Positions 1-9,324 of a DNA stretch of 22,807 bases are shown here, piece after piece (position 1 is the first letter of the stretch; each line of letters opens with the position of its first letter). The position numbers and the translations under genes were made by a program. A model generated the notes under the pieces. The model saw only the letters and a program-made list of their open reading frames with translations. It was not told the origin of the DNA and made no database searches. Origin of the DNA: Proteromonas lacertae. Its lineage: Eukaryota > Sar > Bigyra > Opalinata > Proteromonadidae. The stretch spans positions 1-22,807 of the forward strand of contig NGBS01000362.1 in NCBI GenBank assembly GCA_002245135.1, in the 5' to 3' direction.

Positions 1-925
1 GACATCATAAATCCTTTTAAAGTGTTTTTCACAACTCGATTGTACCTTTCTACCTTTCCATTCGTTTGAGGCTATATGGTGCACTATGAACTTCTTCAAT
101 TCCATATTCATTGCATAAACTTCTCATCAAATCATTCTTGAATTCAGTACCATTATCCATTTTGAAGAATCTGAGCACCAAAAATTCTGATATAATTTCG
201 CATATTCTTCACTGTTTCTTCTTTTGTTTTTCTCTTTAATGGATATATAATTGTAAATTACTGTAATGATCAATCACTGTAAGAATGTAATTAAACTGTT
301 CTTCTTCAGTAACTGTAAATTTCTCATCATTGATTTTACTCATATTAATTAGATCACATAACACTCTTTTGCGTGGATAGCTTGATAGTATCGGTTTTAA
401 CGGTTGTTCAACATGAACTTTCTTCAATTCTTTACATCCAGAACATGTTTTTACGAATACATCTACCATTTCTCTGGTAATACCATAGTACTTCTTTTCA
501 TTTACCAAGTAATACAAAGGTTCAATTGTAATGTGACCATTACCTTCGTGTAATTCTTTTAGTACATCAAACGATTCTTCAATTTTAATAACCTTCTTTC
601 CTTTAAACAATAACTGCTTTGTCTTTTCATCGTAAGAATAACCTTTGTTGGAATAGAAGTTTATATCTTTTACATAGTCATCGTATTTCTTTTTGGTAAA
701 GCTTCTACAACGATAATTATTTCTTCTACTTCATTACTACTAGTAGAACGGCTTCTTTTGTTTCCTTTCTTTCTCTTTTCGATACCTACAGAATGACTTC
801 TTCTGTGTTCTTTTCTCTTTTTATCGCCGCTGGAAGAGACTTTTTCTTTAAACAACTTATCAAGTGCTTGATAATAAAGAGGTTTGTGATCGTCCTCAGT
901 ACTTGATCAAGGTGTAATACTTCAG
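1..925 (-). pseudogene. Polinton/Maverick-type integrase, decayed and cut by window edge
   Basis: This is an rve-family integrase read on the minus strand. The longest intact piece (610 to 236) carries an HHCC zinc finger (H21, H26, C56, C59 of that piece) and the start of the core with the VIDHYSN motif. Past 236 the coding resumes in other frames: the second catalytic Asp lies in a MDNG motif near 150-165 and the catalytic Glu in a VERYN-like motif near 40-60, with a frame break between them. Upstream (855-670) lies a Lys/Arg/Ser-rich N-terminal piece preceded by a DHKxLYY motif near 870-890, shared with the integrase at 20420. At least three frameshifts or stops make it non-functional, and its C-terminus lies outside the window. 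Family assignment is firm; membership of a Polinton rather than another integrase-bearing element rests on the neighbours. Confidence 0.85.
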
Positions 926-1079
926 AAAACCTATATATTATGATATATATTATGAAATAAATGAGAATTATATGTATATATAGTTATAGTAATAAATATA
1001 TATAGCTAATGTTTTTACTGTTATTTTTTATATAAATCATTGAATTCTAATTATGTATTGCTGAAATAAAACCTCAAAA

Positions 1080-2535
1080 AACAATAAATTCATACCAACT
1101 AATGTAAAATCACCTAAAGTAATACATTATCTAAATACAACTTATTCACATTTATTCTTACAAACACTCCTTTTGTTTTATCTGTCAATTTCATTTGCCC
1201 TTCATATTATTCTATTCTATATTTTTTCTTATCTTCTTCACTTACAAAATATATATTTTGTTTCATGATATGTGAGATAGGTTTGCAACTGAATGTGTTT
1301 TAATAACTGAATTTTCTATTTCTATTCCTTCTTTATCATTATTACCTGTTATTTTTATTCTCAACATATTATTCAATTCATTAGTTGGAAATCCACTTAT
1401 TATACCATTCTCATTATTCAATGTTATATTATAATCTTCTATTAATATAGTGATAATTAAATACTTTAATCATATAATGATGAGGCATTCTTCCAAACTG
1501 TATTACATTCTTGTAAACTTTTTTAAATTCTACTACATAAAATGAGAATAATTATTTATTATATTCTGACAAATATGGATGAATTGTTTATCTTTCTTCA
1601 TTAGTAGAAGTTCCAATAAAAGCTAACACTTCAGGATCATTACCCACTTATTCAATCATTTCTTCATTATCATGTCATCATGTTGATATAACTAAACTGA
1701 AGTACTGATTATGGGAATAAAATAAATACTTGAATTATCTTAAAATGATTTAACATTTTATTACTTCATCATTCATTTTCTTCAACTCATTCTCTAAATC
1801 TTTTTTGTTCTTTTTCATTTCTTCTTTCTCTTCTTTGGATTTATCTAGTTGTTCTTTCAATCCATTTAATTCATTCTCTAATTCATTCTGAGATTTAGAT
1901 TGATGTTCTTTTAATTGAGTTATTTCTTTCTCTAATTCATCTTTGTTCTTCTGTAATTCTACATTCTATTGATTAGATTTATCTCATTCTTCTTTCAATT
2001 CATTTTCTATTTCTTCTATTTCACTTATTCCAAGTTTTTCACTTTTTGTAAATTACATCATTTTCTATCTTATTATTATCTTTGATTTTATTTTTCAATT
2101 CATTCAACTCTTTCTCTATTTATTCTTTATTCTTTTTTTAACTATTTGATGATTCAATTTCATCAGTATATGGTTTAGATTCTTCTTTCATCTATTTCAA
2201 TTGACTTTCTAATTCGTTCTTTTCTTTCTTCATTTCATTCAACTCTTCTTTTCAATTGACTTATCTCATCTTCTTTAGTATTAGAGGATTCAACTTTATG
2301 TTCATCTTCATTCTATTCGCATTATCACCTTTTATCTATAAACAACAATTATAACAAAATATATACATACAATTCCAAAACAGTTTCCAAATGAGCATTA
2401 AAAATTTCTTTATCATAATTATCGATAAATGAATATAATGATTGACTACCAAATTGAGAAAAATATTTTACTAACTATACATAATATTCATTCTTCTTAC
2501 CAATGACTATATTCATCTATATCTACCTTTAACGC
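1080..2535 (-). pseudogene. decayed long coiled-coil protein gene with a C-terminal non-coil part
   Basis: Minus-strand reading from about 2535 gives a short non-coil segment (2360-2480), then a heptad-like Glu/Lys/Leu/Asn coiled coil (about 2330-1757) broken by TGA, TAG and frameshifts. Further coding-like text follows at about 1700-1080, scattered over frames, including a GISGFP-like stretch and segments with normal amino-acid composition. The segments share a strand and order, so I treat them as one dead gene, but two genes are possible. A 31-nt stretch at 2336-2366 (complement starts GTATAT and ends TATAG) would join two frames if it is an intron. The coiled coil resembles in style the one at 16461-17943, which is part of a virion-type module. 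No known domain was recognised. Confidence 0.55.
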
Positions 2536-2537
2536 AA

Positions 2538-2622
2538 AATATATATATATAAATAAATTGATAAATAATATATAATATATAATAATAATAATATAATAAT
2601 ATATATATATATATAACACTTA
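2538..2622. repeat. AT-only simple repeat tract
   Basis: About 85 nt composed almost only of TA and TAA/TAT units, next to the 5' end of the decayed coiled-coil gene. It is low-complexity sequence; no function is implied. Confidence 0.85.
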
Positions 2623-3436
2623 CATTTTTGATATCAAAATTCAAATATTAGCATAGGCTTGAGGTTTGTGTTATTTTCTTTGTTTTACAATAGTTTTTTA
2701 AGTTGTATGAAAAACATATTAATAAACACATAGAAAAGAAAAGCATATAAAAATAAATGGTATATGTTTCATAAGTCCAGAAGAGTTGAATGTATAAGAA
2801 TGTACTGCGAGAAGTGTGATTTGGTTAATTAGCTGTATTTTATATAAAATAATAAACATTATTTAATTAGTATAAAGAAAACAAAAGAGTGTATTCTGAT
2901 TTGCAAGTGATTTTAAGATCTGATACAATATATTAACTATACTCATTATACACTCATTATATATATTATAGTAAATAAAAAGACACTTTTTCTATAAATA
3001 TATTTCCATAATTACACATTTTTTGTCTATATTTATATTGGTGATATAAAAACAGCAAATTTTGTATGATAAAAATCCATTTATGCTAATTATTTAAATT
3101 ACAATAATATTAACTATTTTAATAGTTTTAAAATCAAAAAAATGAAATGAATGTAGTTTGAGAAAGTTTGTGTGAAAACACTGACGTCAGAAGGGGTATA
3201 ATTCTTAAATCCTTAAATTTTGTCACTTTTTATTTAGACATCATATTAAAATAAAAACATAAAATTTGAAATATAAATTAATTCTAACACTCATTTATGT
3301 AGTTTTTTCTCAATATTATGACACTATTTTTTTACTCACAAAAGTAGCTTATATGACAAGGTAACATTATATCCCTTCATAACTCATTATGAGTAATAAC
3401 ATTATGTAATTAGTTTGTTTCTAAAGTTTCTAATCG

Positions 3437-3464
3437 CTCAACGGGGAGTTGTACTCAACGGGGA
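3437..3464 (+). repeat. short direct repeat of CTCAACGGGGA
   Basis: The 11-mer CTCAACGGGGA occurs at 3437-3447 and again at 3454-3464, a 17-nt period, in otherwise AT-rich DNA. Its GC content stands out locally. It could be a protein-binding repeat or a fossil of an inserted element; nothing decides between them. Confidence 0.7.
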
Positions 3465-3751
3465 ACAACAGGTATATTAACAAAATAAGTTCGATGCTGC
3501 CGAATATCATATTAATTCTATTACTGTTTAACATTATTCAATTCAAAAATAGTATCAAATGCAGAAAATTATGACAAACAGTTTGAAATCGGAGAATATA
3601 AAAGAATACTATTTTCTTTTCTTATGTTGTCACTTATTTCAATGTATTATTAAATAGGAAATCGGACTATATAAAGGTATAATATAATTAATTGTAAAGT
3701 TTCAACATATATGTCAAGAATATTACAAATACTATAAGTAGTTCCCTCAAG

Positions 3752-3913
3752 ATGCTATTTCCTAATACACTATGCTGCAATGGGACAAGCATAAAAATAA
3801 TATTCGTTGATAATAAAACTAAATTAATTTTACACAGAAATCTATCATTCGAAAAGGAAGAACTACAAATAAGAATTATGGAAAGTAGATTTTTCTTGTT
3901 GAATATTAAATAA
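3752..3913 (+). pseudogene. possible Pif1/Helitron helicase C-terminal scrap
   Basis: A 53-codon open frame contains LCCNGTSIKI, which resembles the conserved LCNGTR-type motif in the C-terminal part of Pif1-like and Helitron helicases. It is followed at a fitting distance by an IMESRFFLL stretch that loosely resembles the RRQFP segment of those proteins. Neither the expected upstream Walker motifs nor the downstream conserved NKSQGQ-type motif is visible. If real, it is a small fragment of a dead Helitron-like element. The match is short and could be chance. Confidence 0.25.
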
Positions 3914-4251
3914 TTTATTTATTATTTATGTTGTTATTATTATAGTTAAAATAACACATGCTACAAATATTTATGAATGGGGTAGAATGAAAAATGAAAT
4001 GAACAATATTTTCGCTTGTATTTAGTAGCTAAAAATTTTTATATCTTATTTTTTTTATCTATCAATAATTAAAGTAATTGTCACTATAAATAAATAAATA
4101 ATAAACACAAAATATAAATAATATATATAATTAAGTAATTAAAAGAATTATTTGTTAAAATTATTATCTATAAATAATAATACGTTATCAAAGTTATCTA
4201 TCTTTTTATTTAATAAATAAATAAGAGTGATAATAATTAACTGTCCATCAA

Positions 4252-5157
4252 ATGAAATATGTTCGCGCAATAGTAATGACATGTTTGGCTTATTGGTTAT
4301 GGAAAAAATCCAAACTACCAACATCAGGGTTCTTGTATGTAATGTGGTACTTCATTTTCGACTACTATGAAATAATTCGTATGCTATCAGGTGGTAGATT
4401 ACCTGCTATCACTGACTTGTATTATGGTAATTCAGAAAAAGTTAAGTCAATGTTACCTGAAGCAATTCAAAAATCATGGTTACCTGTAGACTTGTTGTAT
4501 AACTTTGGTGTTTCATTTATGTTCAATACTCATCCATATGTTCGATACTTATTTCAATTAGTTCCATTCTTCTACAAATTTTCTAATATTGGAAATATAG
4601 ATGCAAAAAATGTAGGTGATACATTAAAAACAGCAGCAACTGTAGCTGCAGCTGCAAATGGAGGTGATACAACAACTGCAGCAGCAACAGTTAAAGGTAT
4701 CAGTGAATTATCAAAAGCTATGCCATCAATGGCAAAAACTGCTGTTGCAGCTGATCCAACAGGTACATTACAAACTGTTGCAGGTATAGGAACAGTATTC
4801 AGTGCATTAACTGCTTTTTTTGGTTTGCTAGATGCAGGTGGTTTATTGAATTGGTTAAAACCAACACCATATCAACACAAGAATGCAATCAAAATGGACA
4901 ACTACGTGAAACGTTCACAACAAACAATTCCAAGTTCACTCACTAATTTTGGTAGAGCAGTGAGTAATTTAGATCAAGCAAAACAACTCAGTGAAGCTAT
5001 GAGTTACTTTGGAATAGGTAATGGAAATAATAAAAAAGTATTACTTCAGATGCCTTTATCGAACTTTGATATAGAGTTAATTGTGAAAAATGAGTTCAAT
5101 AATTTTCCATGGAAAGTTCATGGGAGTGTTCTACTGGGACGAGCTTGTACTTCCTAA
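4252..5157 (+). CDS. membrane protein running into the start of an adenain-like protease
   Basis: The 301-aa frame starts at ATG 4252 after an A/T-only leader. Residues 5-45 and about 97-112 are strongly hydrophobic and aromatic (membrane segments), residues about 128-165 are Ala/Thr-rich, and residues about 178-205 form another hydrophobic stretch with GGLLNWL. From about residue 262 the text becomes SNFDIE, which also occurs near the start of the intact protease encoded at 15605-16165, so the frame enters a protease domain and then loses it by frameshift near 5120-5130. The last residues before the stop are out-of-frame junk. The N-terminal part could be a virion membrane protein; I cannot name its family. 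An LSGG-R sequence near residue 45 fits the adenain substrate pattern but may be chance. Confidence 0.6.
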   Translation: MKYVRAIVMTCLAYWLWKKSKLPTSGFLYVMWYFIFDYYEIIRMLSGGRLPAITDLYYGNSEKVKSMLPEAIQKSWLPVDLLYNFGVSFMFNTHPYVRYLFQLVPFFYKFSNIGNIDAKNVGDTLKTAATVAAAANGGDTTTAAATVKGISELSKAMPSMAKTAVAADPTGTLQTVAGIGTVFSALTAFFGLLDAGGLLNWLKPTPYQHKNAIKMDNYVKRSQQTIPSSLTNFGRAVSNLDQAKQLSEAMSYFGIGNGNNKKVLLQMPLSNFDIELIVKNEFNNFPWKVHGSVLLGRACTS

Positions 5158-5549
5158 CCCAAAAAGAAGAATCAATGGGGAATCATAATCAATACACTCA
5201 CCTACACAAGCTAGCCCTGATTCTATAGGTCATTGGGTGGCTTTAGTAGTTGACAATATCAAGAAGCAATTCCTGCACTATGATTCATTTGGTGAAGATC
5301 CTCAACACTTGGAAGAATTTAAAAAAAATTTGAAAAAATTAAAGAAGTATCATAATGAAAAAGTATGAACTTAAAATCAATGGAGTATAGAATCAAAATT
5401 CAAATACTGCCAACTGTGGTTTTTTTGCTATTAATTTTTTGAAAAATATTTTAAGAGATCAGTGTAGTTTCAAAAAGGCTACTGACTATAATACAATAGT
5501 GGGTGAAGCAAAAATTAGGTTAATGATAAAACAATTTGGATTAATATAA
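5037..5549 (+). pseudogene. adenain-type (C5) cysteine protease, broken
   Basis: The catalytic elements are visible but spread over frames: WDEL after the first frameshift (about 5134-5145), GHWVAL with the catalytic His (about 5230-5247), HYDSFGED with the acidic residue, then NQ and, seven residues later, the nucleophile Cys in NCGFFAI (about 5398-5440). Order and spacing match the intact protease at 15605-16165. It is inactivated by a frameshift near 5125, an in-frame TAA in the 5180s, a frame break near 5365 and a TAG near 5390. In Polintons and adenoviruses this enzyme matures virion proteins. It is continuous with the membrane-protein frame upstream. Confidence 0.85.
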
Positions 5550-5582
5550 TATAATTATTACTTAATTATTATTTTTTTCTGT

Positions 5583-5990
5583 TTATGTGTGGTGAAATAT
5601 TGTATGAGTTTCAATATATTCTATCATCTCTGTATCCATATGAGTACATTTGAAGAATATTGGCATCTTACCATTAAAGCGTCTTTGTGGCATTCTAATG
5701 ATTACTATTTTCATTGTTGGTGTGTATGTTACTTTCGGATAATCTCTATCTCCTAAGTCACAAGGACCTACAAACACTAATATCAAACGTTGACTCATGA
5801 TCATGTTAATCATTTTGTGTGTTAACTCAAAATACCATTGATATATAGGTTTACGATGATAAAAAAATATAAGGAATTGTAGGCTATACAAATCCAAGTA
5901 TATGTCTGGACCACTTAAATGATATTTCTTTATTACCTTGGATTCAAGTTCTGGTAATTTATATTCAATCTGTGGTGGTAGTATAAGCAT
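5583..5990 (-). CDS. hypothetical protein, 135 aa
   Basis: An uninterrupted frame starts with MLILPPQIEYKL and ends with TAA, convergent with the broken protease and about 35 nt from its stop. Composition is protein-like: mixed hydrophobic, with Cys, His, Trp and several prolines, unlike the A/T-driven shadow frames nearby. No signal peptide, zinc finger or known domain was recognised; VFVGPCDLGDRDYP (residues about 71-84) is its most distinctive stretch. Its position makes it a candidate small Polinton protein. It could be an older gene fragment instead. Confidence 0.45.
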   Translation of the reverse strand: MLILPPQIEYKLPELESKVIKKYHLSGPDIYLDLYSLQFLIFFYHRKPIYQWYFELTHKMINMIMSQRLILVFVGPCDLGDRDYPKVTYTPTMKIVIIRMPQRRFNGKMPIFFKCTHMDTEMIEYIETHTIFHHT

Positions 5991-6053
5991 ATATAAAAAA
6001 TAGAATATACTATATGTATATGTATAATAAAATATTTAAAAAAAAAAGAAATT

Positions 6054-6147
6054 AAAAAAAATGGGATTACTAATAGTCTGTGCTAGGAATCGAACCACTA
6101 ATGCCAGCTGCATGACTCTTTTTTCCTCGCACAGTCTATCAGATCCC
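6054..6147 (-). ncRNA. compact hairpin unit with B-box-like motif and T8 end
   Basis: On the minus strand an 86-nt unit (6147 to 6062) starts GGGAT and ends ATCCCA, directly followed by eight T (6061-6054). Its two arms pair over three blocks (GGGAT/ATCCC, GATAG/CTATT, CTGTGC/GCACAG). It contains GGTTCGATTCC, a perfect match to the RNA polymerase III B-box consensus. It does not fold as a standard tRNA: about 13 extra nt lie between the T-loop-like motif and the 3' end. Candidates are a degenerate tRNA or SINE head, or a Pol III hairpin RNA. Confidence 0.4.
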
Positions 6148-6155
6148 AATTAAAT

Positions 6156-6341
6156 AAAAAAAAGGGCATTTAGATATACCGTGCCAGGATGATTCAAGCC
6201 GAATTTCAATGGCACAATATTAAACAACACATCCAAGTAGAATTATTAAACTTCCATAAATTCCTTGTGAAATTAATTTAATAAATGAATAATTATAAAT
6301 TAGAAACGCAGCCCTCATCGTAGTTAGTCTAACCAATGCCC
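6156..6341 (-). ncRNA. second structured unit with complementary ends and T8 end
   Basis: On the minus strand a 178-nt unit begins GGGCATT (6341-6335) and ends AATGCCC (6170-6164), a perfect 7-bp closing stem, followed at once by eight T (6163-6156). Inside it are GTTAGACTAAC (a palindrome around one base) and a hairpin closed by GTGCCA/TGGCAC with an AT-rich inner stem. It lies immediately upstream of the unit at 6054-6147 on the same strand and has the same layout. It may be a Pol III gene or a tRNA-like element; the family is not recognised. Confidence 0.35.
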
Positions 6342-6391
6342 AATAATAAAAAACAACATATACAATATATAGCATAATAAAAATTTATTCG

Positions 6392-7100
6392 TTACAATAT
6401 TGATTTGTCTCCCTTCTTTCTCTTGGGTCTCTCCAGTATTTTTCTAAACCATGTGGTTGGTGCATCATCTTTTCTCACTAATTGCAACTCATAGTGTTTG
6501 AATCGAATTAATGAAAAACCTTGAATGTCATTCCCATTGATATCACCTAAATTGTATGAATATCAATTTTTCTTGATTATCTTATATACATTGACTGGTA
6601 TGATATTATCAACTACAGATGTATGAGATGTTTCATAATTTATTAATCTTAATATTATCATAAACAATTCTTCACTTTGTTGACTATTTCTATTTTCATT
6701 ACATATTAATATATATTTATACTTTCCATCACATTTGATATACATATCCATCTCATTTCTCTCAGGATAAGATATTTTGATTATTCTATTACCTTCTTTA
6801 TCTTCATCACTTGTAATTGAACAATCTATTATAATAATTTCATATATATACGAGTTAATAACATCTTTCTTATTGCTATTCTTTGAGTATAACCACCATT
6901 TTTGTTGTTTATATTATTTGCTGAAAGTGTGGTTGATGTTGCAACATAATATCAGCTATTGTATATATTGCCTACATTGAAATAATAGTGTTGTTATGAA
7001 TCAGGGTTTTCGTTGAGAAGATCCTGTAAATGAGTTAATAGAAATTCTGAATACTTATAGACTAACATATAGTACGATGTTTATACAGTCTGAATGTTAC
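6392..7100 (-). pseudogene. decayed protein gene, family not recognised
   Basis: Minus-strand coding text runs from about 7100 to a TAA at 6392. It includes a NVGNIYN stretch, an in-frame TGA at 6952-6954 followed by YYVATSTTLS, an in-frame TAA at 6994-6996, a frameshift near 6870, the intact 62-codon stretch 6751-6563, and a basic C-terminus (WFRKILERPKRKKGDK) after one more frame change near 6560. Composition is that of a real globular protein. No motif identifies it. Its strand and surroundings fit an old Polinton-like gene, but this is inference. Confidence 0.45.
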
Positions 7101-7404
7101 ACACAAATAATCCTGTTATGACATACAATACCGGATAATGCCAACATCTATGAATATCTGTTGAATGTATCAGGGAACCAAACGCTAAAACTTCGCATGA
7201 TATAGCTAAAATGATGAATAGCACTAATTCAAAGATCAATTATTGAGTTGAGTTAATTCTACTAAAGACTATAGCATAACCATTAGTATATCTTCTAGTG
7301 AATTTAATATAATTTATACTTAAATATAAGAACATAAAAAGACAATACACTGTAGTTATATATAAGATTGTTTATGAAATGATAAAAATGTTTGACTTGC
7401 GTTT
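7101..7404. other. AT-rich spacer without recognised gene
   Basis: About 300 nt between the decayed gene and the palindrome preceding the CACTA transposase. I see no coding signal. If the CACTA element has a terminal inverted repeat on this side it should lie here; a CACTG occurs in the 7340s-7350s, but no partner end was identified. Confidence 0.5.
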
Positions 7405-7484
7405 AAATAGGAAAAGTATACTTAACTCAGATCTAGCAAATAATTTAATATGCTAGATCTGAGTCTAGTATACTTTTCTTATTT
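7405..7484. repeat. long palindrome, 34-bp arms around a 12-nt loop
   Basis: The left arm (7405-7438) and right arm (7451-7484) are reverse complements with about three mismatches; the core is CTCAGATCTAGCA/TGCTAGATCTGAG. A first ATG (7450) of the downstream transposase frame abuts and reads through the right arm, so that ATG is probably not the natural start. The arm length equals that of the unrelated-sequence hairpin at 19306-19389. It could be a subterminal binding site of the transposon, a foldback element or an RNA hairpin. Confidence 0.8.
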
Positions 7485-9324
7485 GCAAAATAGATTTTTT
7501 TTTTCTCTTTTTATGAACTTTATAGAAGAAATTTGTTCTATTATACCATGCCATAGGAAAAAACTATGGTATAATAAGAATAGCGTTTTAATAAAACAAG
7601 AAGATTTAGAAATTGATAATATAAGATATCAATCAGTAGTTAGTTATTCAAAGGAAGAATGTATTAATAATATTATTCAAAATTATAGCAATTTGAATAT
7701 AGATATATATTTTTTTACTTCTAATATATTCCTAATTATTACTCTATTAAGATATAACATATTTATTATATATAATAATTCAATAATATCCACATCAGTA
7801 ATAAAATATTATATTCAAAAGGAATATTTTAATTTAAATATACACATTATGGAATATATAGATAAACCTACACATTATGAGGACTTCTTATTTTTAGTGA
7901 ATGTATTTACATCATCTACATTATATCACAGCAATACTTTTAATTACTTAATTCATACTTTTAATAGAATTAAAAGGAAATGTAAAAATTTTAAATTGAA
8001 TGTTAAATATGTTATAAAAGAATTGTTTCAAGAATTAATAACATCAGATGATATAATCATCAATACTCATGATAAAATCATTACTAATGAGTATATGAAA
8101 ATACTATATTATCCTAATTTATTTCTTATTGATGAACCAATAACTATAGATAAAATAACAATAATTAATACCATCAACTCTAATACAATTACAAATATAA
8201 AACCTATTAAATATAAATCTAATAATTATACTATCCTACAAAGGGTAAACCCCTTTATATTTAACAATTCTCCTCCAAAAATAAATGACAGAAGATTGCT
8301 AAGAATTGTTAACAATTACCTGTTTATTGATTTTCCTTTCTATCGTAATAAAGTTCTAGTTACTAAAGTTATGTCACGTACCTATACCTATTATAAAAGA
8401 AAAGTAAATAATAATACTGAAGATATACTACAATTTAATAAGATAAAGAAAACATTAGAATCTTTTGATACAAATAATAATAAATATATAATATTTTATA
8501 ATCACAATGAAAACTACATATCAATAGATAATATCAACATTAATAACTATAAAAAGTGCAACAGAATAAATTTCTTACAAGCAAAACACACTATTATAAA
8601 TACTAATAGTAGCGATGAAGATGAAGACCAAACTATTGACATAAGTAGCAATACTAATGTTGAATTAGAGTATGACGATGATGATATTAATGATGAATAT
8701 TCATTGCAGAACGATAAAAATAATAATACTATCAATAATAATAATAATATAAATACTAATAATATTGAAGTTGATAACTCTACTAACTTTATTGAATCTG
8801 AATTTGATTATATTTATGGTGAAGACGGTGAAGATGAAGATGATAATGAAGATGATGGTGATGAAGATATAAACACACAAACTAGATGTGAAGGTAATAT
8901 AAATAATAATTCAGTTAGTAATGGTGATGCAAACGATTTCATGATCTATTTGTTTGAATTCTTTTTGGAAAATGGAATATCTCAAAGTAAAGCTTCTAAT
9001 CTACTGAAGAAAATAAATACCATCCAATCTATTAAAAATATGCATATTAAAAATTCGTTTAAGTCATTAAGAAAACATGTCAATAAATTGATTAACTATT
9101 CTCCACCAATTGATGATTATAATTCTATAAAAACTAGTATAACAAATATATTAGATAAGAATATAGACAATATAGAATGTAATATTGATAAATACATACT
9201 ATCTTCAAATAATTACCAATATTTATATAACCTAGATCCACACAAAAACTTCAAACACATTGTTATCCAAATATCATATGATGGTGTTTGTATTTCTCCA
9301 TTTTCTTCAAATTCAAAAACTTAA
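7450..9324 (+). CDS. CACTA-type Tnp2 transposase, N-terminal part
   Basis: The open frame is 624 codons; I prefer the Met at 7513 (residue 22) as start because the first ATG lies at a palindrome. Residues about 395-490 are an Asp/Glu/Asn low-complexity region. Residues about 500-540 (GISQSKASNLLKKI) resemble the small helical segment preceding the catalytic part in fungal Tnp2 proteins. The frame ends at IQISYDGVCISPFSSNSK, the DGV block of Tnp2 (Pfam Transposase_21) with the likely first catalytic Asp at residue 611, and then hits TAA. The transposase continues in the -1 frame (9288-10727), so the full protein needs a frame change in the 5-A run at about 9314-9318, either a one-base loss or programmed slippage. 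The first 390 residues match nothing I know and are unusually long. Confidence 0.8.
   Translation: MLDLSLVYFSYLQNRFFFSLFMNFIEEICSIIPCHRKKLWYNKNSVLIKQEDLEIDNIRYQSVVSYSKEECINNIIQNYSNLNIDIYFFTSNIFLIITLLRYNIFIIYNNSIISTSVIKYYIQKEYFNLNIHIMEYIDKPTHYEDFLFLVNVFTSSTLYHSNTFNYLIHTFNRIKRKCKNFKLNVKYVIKELFQELITSDDIIINTHDKIITNEYMKILYYPNLFLIDEPITIDKITIINTINSNTITNIKPIKYKSNNYTILQRVNPFIFNNSPPKINDRRLLRIVNNYLFIDFPFYRNKVLVTKVMSRTYTYYKRKVNNNTEDILQFNKIKKTLESFDTNNNKYIIFYNHNENYISIDNININNYKKCNRINFLQAKHTIINTNSSDEDEDQTIDISSNTNVELEYDDDDINDEYSLQNDKNNNTINNNNNINTNNIEVDNSTNFIESEFDYIYGEDGEDEDDNEDDGDEDINTQTRCEGNINNNSVSNGDANDFMIYLFEFFLENGISQSKASNLLKKINTIQSIKNMHIKNSFKSLRKHVNKLINYSPPIDDYNSIKTSITNILDKNIDNIECNIDKYILSSNNYQYLYNLDPHKNFKHIVIQISYDGVCISPFSSNSKT

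Larger units (their letters stand above)
2640..4251. other. AT-rich spacer, mostly without recognisable genes
   Basis: I find no long reading frame in these 1.6 kb. It contains a 10-bp palindrome (CTGACGTCAG, 3181-3190), a short GC-richer direct repeat (3437-3464) and a small helicase-like scrap (3752-3913), listed separately. The 170 nt before 4252 are nearly pure A/T with TATA-like runs and may hold the promoter of the gene at 4252. Confidence 0.6.

Noticed and set aside
6062-6147. A standard tRNA gene
   Set aside because: It has a B-box-like motif and T8 terminator, but no proper D arm, anticodon arm or T stem, and the 3' part is about 13 nt too long.
6777-6980. Plus-strand hydrophobic 67-codon frame
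   Set aside because: It is the antisense of the better-supported decayed minus-strand gene at 6392-7100.
8547-8735. Minus-strand Ser-rich frame inside the transposase
   Set aside because: Antisense of the Asp/Glu-rich low-complexity region.
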